Source: Haemonchus contortus
Taxonomy: Eukaryota > Nematoda > Chromadorea > Rhabditida > Trichostrongylidae
Reading direction: 5' to 3'
NCBI GenBank assembly: GCA_000469685.2
Contig: LS997565.1
Span: 29,457,145 to 29,521,144, forward strand
DNA length: 64,000 nucleotides
Below, one piece after another: positions 43,941 to 55,539 of this stretch (position 1 is its first letter; each line of letters begins with the position of its first letter). Under the pieces are notes generated by a model. That model ran no database searches, had not been told where the DNA came from, and saw only the letters and a list, made by a program, of their open reading frames with translations. The position numbers and the translations under genes are program-made.

Positions 43941-46824
43941 CCAGTCGGGCCGCCCGGCTAACGCCGGGCTTCCCTGCTTCTTATGGGTTCTCCTGGTTGC
44001 GCCGGGCGCTCCTTCTTTTTGTGAGAAATTTGCTATGCGTAAATAACACTTCGGACTCTCCTTTTGCTTTGAAAGTTCTACACCCTCAGTATTAGCTTCG
44101 AAGTGGTGGCGATTTTTTCTGTAAGCCATCTTCGCTGGGTCCGAATAGAACATCGCATAATATCACGAAGGCGATTATTCAGAGAAAAAAGTATTCAGAG
44201 GCTTCATCGCGGCTGAGCCTACTATGTTAGCTACCATCAAAGTTCATCAATGCCATCATCAAGGGCTCTCCTCCTTCTTGGGGCAAAAGGACTTTGCCCG
44301 AAAAATCAATGAAATTCCCACCTTCAAAATGTTACTTCGCTTTTTCGCTGAGCGAGAGTATAGACTGTCAAATGCCTTCAAAGATGTACCTCCTTTTCTC
44401 TACGGATACATCATTAAATGTGAATCCAACATTATTACCGGTCGGATAAATTTTACTAAGAATGATATCAAAGCAAAGAGGAACCGTGATCCTTTACTTA
44501 ATCGCAAACTCTGCTGGGTAGCGGTCGTAATCTAACAGCAAGAAGTGAATCAAATTCATCCTACTTTATATAATTCGCTAAGTGTCCTACTTTATATAAT
44601 TCGTTAAGTGTGTCTGTTGGTGTGTCGGTTGTTTGTGTGTTTGTTTGTGTGTGTGTGTCGGTGTGTGTGTTTGACCGGAAATTCATAACTCCTGTGTCCG
44701 TGACCTAGAGCGTTCGAACTTGGTAGGAGTAAAGGGGGCAGGATGGGAACACCTTTGGTAAGTGGCAGGACCGGACTCCGTTCACAGGGAGCGCACCGTG
44801 CGCGTTAGAAACTTTGGACCGCAAATTCATAACTCATTTCCCTGTGGACCTATAGCGTTCATATTTTATAGGAGTAAGGGGGGGGGGGCAGGATTGGAAC
44901 ATCTATGGTGAGTGGCAGGACCGGAATCCGTGCACAGGGGGTGGGGTTTTGCGCCGCAGTAGTCAATTTGGCCCTAGGGCATCCAAACTTGGCAGGGGTA
45001 CAGGCGGCAGGATGGGAACAATTATCGAAGGTGGGAGGACAGGATCTCGCTTATAGAAGGCGAAGTTTGCGCCAAAACTTTCAGTTTGCCTCTAGGTCGT
45101 TCGAACTTGGTAGGAGGCAGTATGGGAACACTTATGGTGAGTAGAAGGGCCGGACTACGCCACCAAGGAACAGGATTTCACAAAATAAATGAGTAGAAAT
45201 CCATAACTCCTGATCTCGTGGACTTGGAGAGAGCGATCTTCAGGAGGGTGTACTATGGGAACACTGACAATAGAAGAGGCCTTAGAGAAGAAGATCCACT
45301 CACCAATCACCTCCTAGCGCCTTTGTTATTTACGATCTAGCTTTGACTTTTCGATATGTTTCATTCGACAAGAAGGGTAAGTTGTGTGATTACAAAGAGA
45401 TGAATTTGGTTCACTTCTTGCTATTAGATTACTACCGCTACCCAGCAGAGTTTGCGATTGAGTAAAACATCACGGTTTCTCTTTGCTTTCATATCATTCT
45501 TGGCAAAACTTATCCGACCGGTAATAATGTTGGATTCACATTTTATGATGTATCTGTAGAGAAAGGGAGGTACATCTTCGGAGGCATTTGATAGTCTATA
45601 CTCTCGCTCAGCGAAAAAGCGAAATAGCATATTAAAAAGAGGGAAAATCATTAATTCGATATTCCTCGGGCAAAGTCCCTTTGCCTCAAGAGGGAGGAGA
45701 GCCCTTGATGATGGCACTGAGGAACATTGATGGTAGCTAACATAGTAGCCTAAGCCGCGATGAAGTCTCTGGATACTTTTTTCTCTAAATAATCGCCTTT
45801 GCGATGTTATGTTCTTTCGGACATAGCGAGGTTGGCTTACAGAAAAAATCGCCACCACTTCGAAGCTAATACTGAGGGTGTAGAGCTTTCAAAGCAAAAG
45901 GTGAATCCGAAGTGTTATTTACGCATAGCAAATTTCTCACAGGGAGAAGGAGCATCCGGCGTAGCTGGGCGATCCCATAAGAAGGAGGGAAGCCTGGCGT
46001 TAGCCGGTCTCCTTATAATCACACAACTTAACCTTCTTGTCGAATGAAACATATCAGAAAGTCAAAGCTACTAGATCGTAAATAACAAAGGCCCCAAGGA
46101 GGTGATTGGTGAGTGGATCTTCTCCTCTGAGGCCTCTTCTATTGTCAGTATTCCCATCCTGCCCCTCCTATTGATTGCTCTCCAAGTCCACCGGATCAGG
46201 GTTATGGATTTCCACTCATTTATTTCGCGAAATCCTGTTTCTTGGGGGCGTAGTCCGGCCCTACTACTCACCATAAGTGTTCCCATAATGCCTCCCACCA
46301 AGTTTGAATGCGCTAGATGCAAACTGAAGGTTTTGGCGCAAACTTCGCCTTCTATAAGCGGGGTCCTGTCCTCCCACCTAAGATAAATGTTCCCATCCTG
46401 CCGTCTGTACTCCTGCCAAGTTTGAATGCCCTGGGGCCAAATTGACTATTGCGGCGCAAAACCCCACCCCTTCTGCACGGATTCCGGTCCTGCCACTTAC
46501 CATGGGTGTTACCATCTTGTCCCCCCTAGTCCTACCAAATTTAAACGCTCTCGGTCCACGGAGACAGGAGTTATGAATTTGCGGCTCAAAGTTTCTAACG
46601 CGCACGCCGCACTCCCTGTAAACGGAGTCCGGTCCTGCCACTTACCATGGGTGTTACTATCTTGTCCCCCCTACTCCTACCAAATTTAAACGCTCTCGGT
46701 CCACGGAGACAGGAGTTATGAATTTCCGGTCAGACACACACACCGACACACACACACAAACACACCGACACACAAACACACCGACACACCAACAGACCCA
46801 CTTAGGGAATTATATAATGTAGGA
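43941..46824 (-). mobile_element. Helitron-like element, reverse, split by another Helitron
   Basis: The 3' end CTGG (reverse strand) is at 43944-43941, next to the hairpin GCCCGGC-GTTA-GCCGGGC. The 5' end TCCTACATTATATAATTCCC is at 46824, preceded by A on that strand. Its two halves (43941-44558 and 46008-46824) rejoin perfectly if 44559-46007 is removed, giving about 1435 bp. The conserved peptide block is on the plus strand at about 44330-44535, a 103-codon frame ending C-W-V-A-V-V-I-stop. Non-autonomous. Confidence 0.8.
44559..46007 (+). mobile_element. Helitron-like element inserted in another Helitron
   Basis: 1449 bp, between A44558 and T46008 of the host element. It begins TCCTACTTTATATAATTCGC; the first 24 bases are duplicated in tandem. 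It contains the GT-rich block, diverged 144-bp units and the conserved block (reverse-strand frame 45858-45424 ends C-W-V-A-V-V-I). It ends ...GGCGTTAGCCGG, shorter than the usual CCGACTGG. The uninterrupted target is seen in the copy at about 17550-17570. Confidence 0.8.
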
Positions 46825-46895
46825 TTATGTGAAATCATAGCGAAGGAAAGTTGAACGACCTATGAACTTTTTTTACCAAATTATACTCCCACTCA

Positions 46896-47000
46896 AGGGC
46901 GGAGGTGCTGTAGTGGCAAGGGCCGCACTATCACACAAGCATGGTCACGGGTTTGATTTCCCGAGAGATATTCGCTTCGCCGACCAAGCCTCCCATCTTC
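46896..47000 (+). repeat. tRNA-derived SINE-like repeat
   Basis: Contains 'gtgctgtagtggcaagggc' (A-box-like) and 'gggtttgatttccc' (B-box-like), followed by 'gaccaagcctcccatc'. A diverged copy lies at 63255-63365. It does not fold as a full tRNA in my reading, so I treat it as SINE-like. Confidence 0.45.
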
Positions 47001-47187
47001 CCATTTTTTTGGCTCGTGAGCGCCCCATATGGTTTAGTTGAATACTGAAGGTTTGTTCTTGTTGGCAATCTCAAAAACCATTTTAATCGTAAACTCTTCC
47101 TTCTACCGAGTAAAAACCTTCGTTTGGCCTGTTCCATAGTAGAGCCTTCTGCCAGCTTCCGCTGACAAAAGAATACTAGCTTCAACT

Positions 47188-47691
47188 TAAGTACCAGAAT
47201 GTCATGCTACACTCTACGGAAGAATGTTCGACTATTGAACCTGTACTTCAACATCGCGTTATGTAGCATTCACCACGTGCATTACATTTTGTCGTATGGG
47301 AGTCAAGATGAAGGAAAAGGAATCGCTTGGGGAAATATCTGCCTACCAACCCTGCCACATGCTTTCATCACCAAGATCAGATTTCGGCTTGTATGGTCCG
47401 AAATATCTCGCCCACCTTTTCTATTGCTAGACGGAGTTCTGCGTTGGAGCCTTCATCATTGCTCTTAACCACTATTTACATAAACTATACTTACTATATA
47501 TATATAATGTTTATTTATACTTAAGTACCAGGATATCATGCTACACTTAAAGAAAGAATGTTCGACTATCAAACCTGTACTTCAACATCGCGTCATGTTG
47601 CATTTGCTACCTGCATTACCGTTTGCTACCATACCACATCAGCAAGAAAACGAAACCATACATTTACCATGCATGGTTTCGTTTTCTTGCT
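47188..47691. repeat. Direct repeat pair and perfect hairpin
   Basis: About 110 bp at 47188-47295 recurs at 47520-47630 ('taagtaccag', 'aagaatgttcgactat', 'cctgtacttcaacatcgcgt'). Immediately after, 47641-47659 and 47673-47691 form a perfect 19-bp inverted repeat with a 13-base loop. No gene was recognised. Confidence 0.7.
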
Positions 47692-47959
47692 TGCTACTGA
47701 AGCGCACCTTTGTGTGTATTTTTGAATAAGCAAGTAAATAAATAAACACCTATATATAAGTAATATGTAGAACGACTTCACGTCTGCATGTCTGAACGAC
47801 CGAGAGTAGGCCACCTCAGCTTCCTCTGATCCAGGGTGGCTACAGATAGATGGTGAAGACTCAGCACTGGTCCTGGCAAGGGAGTGTTGAGACTTCACGG
47901 GGCAAGCTCGCTAAAATAGCAATAAAATAGCCTCAGTACTCCGCAGGTTGGGCCCAGCC

Positions 47960-48680
47960 GTCTCCGGCGTTGGACGGTATGGCAATAGGTGAGAGGCGAA
48001 GAAATCTCGGGTTGCGCAGGATGCCTTGGGTTTCGGACCATGACAGCACTCCCTCCACACAACACCAAGACTGTTTCCTATTTAACCTACAACCCGAGAA
48101 CAGCCTCTTCCAATGCCTCTTTCCGCGAGCTTGTCTTCGGTCGCTTGTCGTCCATCTCATCGATTCTCACGAGGTCCTGTCTTCTCAATTCACCATTTTA
48201 CGCCTACGACATACGCACCTGAAGACCATCTCTATCGTCAACTGCTACTCTCCACCCTCTACAGCTGAAGAATTAGAGCTCAATGCCTTTTATGACCAAA
48301 TTTAGGAAATCATCCTCAACCAGAACTTCTTCTGAAAAGCGTTGTTGTCTCAACGCCAGGCTTGGCGAGGCGCAAATGGGGAGTTCGGATTTGGGAATTT
48401 GGGAATGGGGGGCAAAAACGAGAAGGGAAACGGTCTAGCTGGACTCCTGTCCGCGGCTCGACTCTTCCATGTATACTATTTCTTCCGAAAGAAGGAACAT
48501 GGCCGCTAGACATGGGAGTCTCCAAATGGTGCAAATCATGCTGAACTAGACCACATATTAACAAACAGAAAGTGGTGCTTACTAGATGTTGGTTTGGTAT
48601 CATCTCTGTGATCGCAAAGATCAGATTCAGTCGCAAGCTGGAAAAAGTCTCTCAATATCGCGCAAAAAACTCGAAACATA
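47960..48680 (+). pseudogene. RTE-type LINE fragment, second family (endonuclease)
   Basis: The plus-strand frame contains V-V-H-L-I-D-S-H-E-V-L-S, T-I-L-R-L-R, I-S-I-V-N-C-Y-S-P-P-S-T-A and E-L-N-A-F-Y. Later, in other frames, come G-E-A-Q-M-G, an E-S-P-N-G-A-N-H-A-E-L-D-H-like block, and S-R-K-L-E-K-V-S-Q-Y-R. This is the endonuclease part of an RTE element distinct from the one at 3789. Frameshifts are present, and the rest of the element is not adjacent. Confidence 0.7.
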
Positions 48681-49559
48681 CTGTTTATGACTTCGAAGTT
48701 TTGAACGCCACTTTGTCCCGATATGGCTGGCAGGTCATTCATTCGCCAGTCAGTTCACACCGTGAGTGGTCGATTTTTTCTGCGCTCTGCCTGTCGGCCA
48801 TTACTTCTTGCTGTCTGCTCACATAGAAGAGTATTTTGTTGGACCACGACTCTGCTGAATCACTGTACTGTATACTGTGTCCATCCTTTATGACGGAGGG
48901 AGAATTATTGCTGTTCGTTTGCTTCACGCCACTGTCAATGGTAATTCTTCTTCGGTTTTCCGGTGGATCAATCGATAGCGTTCGTTTGTTATTGCCAATT
49001 CTTGATCTGCCTACACCTTTTTTCTTGCTGTTTGATGATCATAATTTCGACTCCCTCGCAGCTCTTCTTTCGTTCTAGTTAGGCATTTCCAGATTGACCT
49101 CTCACTCGGAAGTAGAAGTTGTTGAGGCAAGAGGACCCCTTAGCTCTTTCTTGGTTGACGTGGTGTGAGGTAGAGCAAATGGTGTGCGCGGATCTTCGAT
49201 TCGCGTTAGGTTGTTAACCATTTGAGTCAATAACCGTTGGCGCCAAAAGTGGTGTCAGAGGGAACTGAGAGCTATAACAATACAACACACGGGATTTTAT
49301 AGTTGTTATTTTTATTCTCCGTTGAGGGTCCTCTGCGCCCCAGCACGTCTCCCGGCTCAGTTTTTCGGTTTCAGGTATCCTACCCGTTCGTCGTTGTCGA
49401 TTGTTTATTATTCGTTCCTTTTTACCATTATTTTACATTCACCAAAAATAAACCTTGGTTCGGTTTGCTTGATGTTAGCTCCGGTGTGCTCGGTCAACCG
49501 CACTAAATTCCACTCGCAAACACTACTATCTTAAGTGCTCGACTCTATGGCTTGCGCGC
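48681..49559. other. Spacer and probable LINE 5' region
   Basis: No confident coding sequence. Bases from about 49160 lead into a CR1-like element and may be its 5' untranslated region. Confidence 0.35.
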
Positions 49560-52500
49560 TCGACAAGCCCCCGTACATGAAAATGGTCATCGATGTGCCG
49601 ACAACTTGTCGAGTTCAGTATGCGAAGTGATGAGATACTACAAGAAAGTGAAAGGCTCAGGGAAGAAAACATTCGGAAGAAAGTTTGTTGCACGCTGACT
49701 CTAGCCCTATATCTCAGCAGTCTACCAAATCCACTTCGCCTTCTCGAGTAGAATCTCCTTCTTTTTCTGTTCAAAATTCTGAGATTAATCGCTTCATTGT
49801 AATCTCTCCTGAGAGTGGCTCAAGAACTTTCTCAATGCTATTAAACATAATGTTAGTTGTGTCAATGCTCTTTTTGATTCTTTAACAATCGAGTGTTCCC
49901 CTAGTTGTGTCTATCGTATGGCTAAAACTAATGGGCAGAGGCTCAGGCAAGTTGAAATTGTGCTTCCGGCTAGTCGATTTCAAAGAGTACTCATTAGACG
50001 TGCCCCACGTCTGCGGTCTTTTCTCCAAAGAGCGTTTCTATACGTTCGTCGCTTACAAATAAGAAGATGGACCGCAGGCGAGAGCAGCGTTCAGGTCGTT
50101 TGAATCTAGCAACTGGATGATTGTACAACTACTTTTACTGGTGATGCTTCTATTGGAAATGCTGATTACGTATCTCAGAGGAGACTCCGATAAAGCTTTG
50201 ACACCCGCCTCTCAGGCCATCCGAATCCGACCTAAGTATTATGTATGCTCACCAATAACAGGTCATTAGTGAAAAACTGCAGCGCTTTAAATTTCGTCTA
50301 ACTAAGAAGTATGACGTTCTGATCACGGAGCCTTGACGTTCTTCAAAAAATTAAAACGCCCCCTTCTTTCTTCTCTAAATTCTTGTCACGTGGCTGCTAG
50401 ATGTAATTGATTGCACAGAACTGATGGCGGGGTAGTCTTAGCCTTGAAAAACCATTTCTCCTACAAGATAATTTATCAGGAGTCGGTATTACATGTCTAT
50501 GAGATTCTCATTACGGATGTGATCCTTGAAGCAAAAGTCTTGTGGATTATTCTTATTTATCGTGCGCCTAGTTGTAGTTCCTTCAACTCAAATTAATTGC
50601 GGAAATCGATCTGTGATTTCTCATCTACCGAGAATCCTGCCTAGTATTGGGTGATTTCAACCTTTCGGATACTGATTGCATTGGAACTAGTGAGGTTCTC
50701 TTTTGTTAAATCTGTTTATTGATCTATTTACCTCACGCTATTTCGTATTTAAGAGGTAATTAGAGGCAATTCGTACTTCTACTGATCTTTAGCAATTCGG
50801 TCTTATTGAGAGAATTGATTTACTCCCCCTGTTGAAGGAGTGATCATGCCGTTATCGATTTCTCATTTGACCTACACGTTTTGGAACCTTGCATAATCTA
50901 AAAACTTGACTTTGGAAGTGCTAATTATCCCAGCATCAATATCTTATCAGCACCGGATGGTTAAGCTCTTTTAATTGTGCTTCCTCAGTTAATGACATGC
51001 ATGAAATCTTTTTCCTCCATCATACTATTATCAAATTCGCACCCCTCGTCAAGGTTGAGGAAAAATACTTGCATGTTTCCGCTTATTTGAAAAGAATTGT
51101 GAGTCATCGCAATTTTCTTTGGCACAATGCTGTTTTCGTTGGGTTTGATGAATATCAGCTAAAGTTCAAATCCCACAACGCTAGCGTAGATAGGAAACTT
51201 TTTAAATAATCAGATAATCTAGAAAGCCATAGACTTTTATAATCCTCCCAAGCTGTACAGCTACATAGGTTTCCGCATTCAGGATACAATGACCATACCT
51301 GCTCTGATCGATGGTGATGAAGGTGGTGAAACAGCTCACACAGATCAGGAGGAAGTTGAGGTTTTGGCTGAGCAGTTTTTCAAAACATTCGAACCCCCCG
51401 AATCCATATCACTTGGTGTGGTGTATCCGTTATTTCCAGTTATGGACCCTGTGGTCTGGTTTTATAGAGATGATATGGTTAAATTGTTATTTCAGTCGCC
51501 TAGTTCCACTTTGGTGATGCCTGATTTTATTCCTCTGAAATTCATCAAAAATTGCTCCCCTTGATTGTTTTTCCTTTCAAATTTTTGTTCAACTTATCTT
51601 TTATGTGAGCTGAGATATCTCTTCGGTGGAAAACTCCTTTTGTCATACCTATTCCCAAAGTGTAGCCTGAAAAGTAGCGTCCTATATCCATTACTTAGCC
51701 AGGACTTTAGAAATTGACCCCTTAAGATTCATTTCATCCATCACCCAAACAAACATGGCGTGATTCCTCAAAGTCAACATGGGTTCTGGCGAGACAGATC
51801 AACTGGCGGGCTCTCCCCTGTTTGGTTAATGACTGGTCCAAAGCTATGGATGCGCGTAAGCCCGCGCATATTGCGTACTTCGATTTCTTGAAGCTTTTGA
51901 CGAGGTGACTCACAATAAAGTGATACAGAAGCTGATTATGATCGAGGTCCATTGGAGATTAGTCATGTGGATTGAACATTTCCTAGAGAATCGAACCTAC
52001 CAAGCCGGTATTGGACATCCGCTACCGTCTATTTTTCTTTCTCCTAACGAAGTCCCCGAAGGAGGCGTACTTTCCCCGCTTTTATTTATTTATTTATTTA
52101 TACACTCAACTGGGTGCGCCAATAAAGGGAACTAAGGACAGGTGTACAACTTCAGAAGAGCCCAACTAAGATCAAGATAAAACAGCTGAGCTGAGCCAGC
52201 AGTGACAGTCCGCCGAATATCAGTATTTGTACTGGGCTGGAGGAGGAAAAGAACTCATCTACGAACACAGGACCACACACGCTGAACTGACAGCCTTGAA
52301 GAAGAAGAATCCAGATAGCCAGTACCCGCACCGGTTGGCCATGGTGCCTCATCCGAGAAGGAGGCACTGGACCAAGTCGGAACTTCGGCACACGGGTATG
52401 CCAACCTACCTCGTGGAACCGACTTGTCGGATACCGGCAAAAGACAGTAAATGAACAAAAGGCTGGGCGCAGATTCAGCATGGCATAGTGAGCGGGGTGA

Positions 52501-53330
52501 AGTGGTAAACATGATTAAGCTGAATACAGCAGCAGACCGAGAACCCTGACTCAGCTCGCAAGAGAATCTCTTGTGCACAGCTTTGATCTGCCTTCCAGTA
52601 TCTCTCAGCTTGGCATCACTTGCTCAGGGTGTGCTGATGATGTAAAAATTTACGCTACCGTTGGAAACTTCGAAAAAGTCTCGCCCTTCAGAGGGCTATC
52701 GATCGTGTAGTTAGCTGACGAGGTACCTGGAAGTTCCCCCTAGCTCATGAAAAAACTGTTCTCACTTGTTCTTGGTCGAGATCCAGGTCATGACTATTCA
52801 TTTATATAGTCTTAATGGTGCCCATCTGAGAAGCATTTCTGATACCTCTAGGAATTGTAGCGTACTAGTGCGTGCCTATAAAACATACGTTCGTCCTATT
52901 CTTGAGAGTGCTAGAACAATTTTACCCGTAAGCTTGTCCTGCGTTGCAGTGCTTCAGCTACCACTTCATTCCTAACGTGTCTGGGAGTAGAAGGAAACTC
53001 GGTTCAGCCAACTAGTACAATAGAAGGAAGAATTTCGATTTGGTTATGGCTTTCAAAATCCATACAAGTAGAACTAATCCTGTACCTTCTGATTTTTTCG
53101 GTCCTGTCACCTCTAATATTAGGAGAGGTGACGTTAAGCTTAGAGCTCCGAGAGGCAGTACTAACGTCAGGTCTAATTACTTCTTTATTAGAGTGCTTGC
53201 GGACTTCAACTGACTGCTTGAAGGTGATATTTTCAAGCTTTCTCGAGCTGCTTTCAAGAGTATGAATTTTATTTAGGTCTGCTGCAGAGGTTTCCTTCGG
53301 GATTCTTTTCACTTAGACTCCATTTTCTTC
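49560..53330 (+). pseudogene. CR1-like LINE pseudogene
   Basis: ORF1-like peptide at 49918-50103 (K-T-N-G-Q-R-L-R ... R-R-A-P-R-L-R-S-F). Endonuclease remnants at about 50420-50660 (G-G-V-V-L-A-L-K-N; I-L-I-Y-R-A-P-S-C; V-I-S-T-F). A linker at 51289-51564. Reverse transcriptase remnants at 51620-52100 (P-F-V-I-P-I-P-K; D-A-R-K-P-A-H-I-A-Y-F-D-F; V-P-E-G-G-V-L-S-P-L-L-F). After an insertion, C-terminal blocks follow to about 53300 (L-V-R-A-Y-K-T-Y-V-R-P-I-L-E-S). Many stops and frameshifts are present. Assignment to CR1/Jockey-type LINEs rests on these motifs. Confidence 0.7.
52090..52590. other. Unidentified insertion in the CR1-like reverse transcriptase
   Basis: The CR1 frame stops after S-P-L-L-F (about 52088) at a TTTA microsatellite and resumes near 52590 (L-P-S-S-I-S-Q-L-G-I). 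The roughly 500 bp between show no ends or domains I can name. Confidence 0.45.
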
Positions 53331-53449
53331 TAACTATTATACGAATTGATTGCGTTTACTTTTATTTGTTTTTCTATTCTTCTCACGGACGTCGCATGTC
53401 GTGTTGTTATGTTGGTGTCACGTGGAGCCCTGCTGTATTTGTACTCGCG

Positions 53450-54650
53450 CGAACTCTGTTCGCGTTTCCAAATGAATAATGAATCAAAGTATTGGATGAC
53501 CCGATCGAAGACTACGATGCACTGGTTCGGGGTCTCCTCACTTGTGCTGAACATGCCAGCTTCCCGAATGGACACCTCCTCTCGCAGTTCAGATGCGAAG
53601 AAGGATCTTCACAGTACAAGAAGAAACTTGCGGCTTGACCACAACATCCTAAAAGGCTGCAAACAAATATCAGTGCAGACAAGCAGTGCGACGAGGTCTT
53701 CCACTATACAGGGAGAGGAGACTACTGAAGTCAACTTGGAACAGAACTAATCTAAAAAAAGCCATTGAGACCTTCAGTCTAGGGTGTTGCGTTTTAGTAA
53801 TTGGAGAATGAGGACTGAATACTTGCTACTTCGAGAGCTGAGATGTAGGAAGCAAACAGTGGGCATGGAAAGGGGACTACTCCAGGCCCGACAAATCTCA
53901 GCCGTCCTACTCCGTGCAGGTGGCTACGAACTTCATGCGCTTCTCGCAACATGCACGACATCCTAACTCTAAAAGAAGTTTCTCGGCCAGTAAAGTGACT
54001 CGCAGATGGTCATTCTCCACAAGTGGGAGACCATGATGATCTTCGCAACGACCGCCCAATAAGCTTGTTACGTGTACTTTACAAGCTGTTCGCAAAGATC
54101 ATTCTAATCCGCACATCGCGAATGTTGGATGAAGCTCAACTTGTGGAGCAGGCGGATTCGAAAGGGATTTAGCTGCATAGACCATCATCCAAGCGGTCGC
54201 TGTGGTCATCGAAGTGTGCCGAAAATCAAGAATGCCTCTTGTCCCTATCTTTGAAGAGGACATAAGTTTATGAGACAAGGTGACTCTATTTGGCCTGAGC
54301 TGTTCACAGCCACGCTGCAGTGGGCTATGAAGCTGCTAGGATGGGACGAAAAGGGCATTCACATGGATGGACGACTGCTCTTAAATCTCCAATTTGCGGA
54401 CGAGATGGTTCTTTGCTCAAGTAGCGATGTGAAAGCTGAGACTATGCCTGCTGAACTGAATGAAGCAGGAAAGAACATAGGGTTGTGGATCAAATAAACG
54501 AAAGAAAGTTCATGAAGAATGCTTACGAAGGTCAAATTGAGATCTATGGTACTCTTACCAAGGACACCTCGTCTTACGTTCATCTCGGGCTTCCATGAAT
54601 ATGGTTGACGACATAGAGGAAGAACTGGTGAAACGGCAGAAAGCACATGG
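53450..54650 (+). pseudogene. RTE-type LINE fragment, second family (reverse transcriptase)
   Basis: Blocks run from D-Y-D-A-L-V-R-G-L-L-T-C-A-E-H (about 53490) to R-Q-G-D-S-I-W-P-E-L-F-T-A-T-L-Q-W (54270), then F-A-D-E-M-V-L (near 54397) and N-E-A-G-K-N-I-G-L. They match the reverse transcriptase of the family whose endonuclease lies at 47960-48680. The catalytic box is F-A-D-E instead of F-A-D-D. Stops and frameshifts are frequent. Confidence 0.7.
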
Positions 54651-54719
54651 GATTCTCCTTAGGATTCTCCCCTTGTCTTGAAAGCTCAACACCCTTAGTA
54701 TTAGCTTTCAATTGAGAGC

Positions 54720-55500
54720 GATTTTTTCTGTATTATAATTGACTATACATTAATTAGAAGTCTCGCTTCATTGCTCTTCATCTCGAAATTGGGTCACATT
54801 GATGGCTCAATTGATTGACAACCAATGTCTTGAATGGCACCCAGATATGGATAATAACGCCTATCACAGTGTTGCTATTAATGGAATACTTTCCCCACGG
54901 ATTTTTCATTAATTGGGAATCCCGAATCATTAGCGGTCAGGTGGGTTTAATCACAAATGATATGTCACAAAACAAAAAGGAATCGTGGTACTTCATCGTG
55001 TCACAAACATTAATGCGTAACGGTCGTGGTTTAATAGCAAGAAATGAAAAATAATCTCATTTCGTTTTGAAAAATGTGTTTGATCGATCGCTACTACTGC
55101 ATTTATCCGTCTTATTGAAAGAAACATTTCAAAGAGTCTGTATTTGATCAAGAATCCCTTACTATCCTCCATCAGCTGCGGCCCTCGGCATTGTCTGCTG
55201 ACTCTGATCGGATTGCACCCTATATAACAAACCGTAATACCAGTGCTCCACTATCATACGAAAAGAGGGAGTGGTATTTATTTTGGCAATTATCAGCCGT
55301 TATCAGTTGTTTGTAGTACTTGTCAACAACCATGTATGATCCTTACAAATCCTACATCAGTGTTCAAAGCGTCAGGCATCCCCTTACTACTTGTAATCAG
55401 GAAGACGCAATCGACTTGGAAGCTTCTGATAAATATAGTTTCTTATCAGCTTGTACCTACTATTAACAGTAGCAGTAATCGGGTACTTACGATTACATGA
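54720..55500 (-). mobile_element. Helitron-like relic with the conserved peptide block
   Basis: Bases 54740-55055 align with 40360-40600 and encode F-I-N-W-E-S-R-I-I-S-G-Q-V-G-L-I-T-N-D. Further right, 55180-55440 resembles the second-type tandem units in reverse. No termini were found. Confidence 0.5.
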
Positions 55501-55539
55501 TCTCTACATCTTCTACCGAAGAGCCAAGAACTCCAAACT

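Noticed and set aside
46896..47000. Functional tRNA gene
   Set aside because: The boxes are present but the stems do not pair, and a diverged copy with the same flanking tail exists at 63.3 kb, which fits a SINE better.
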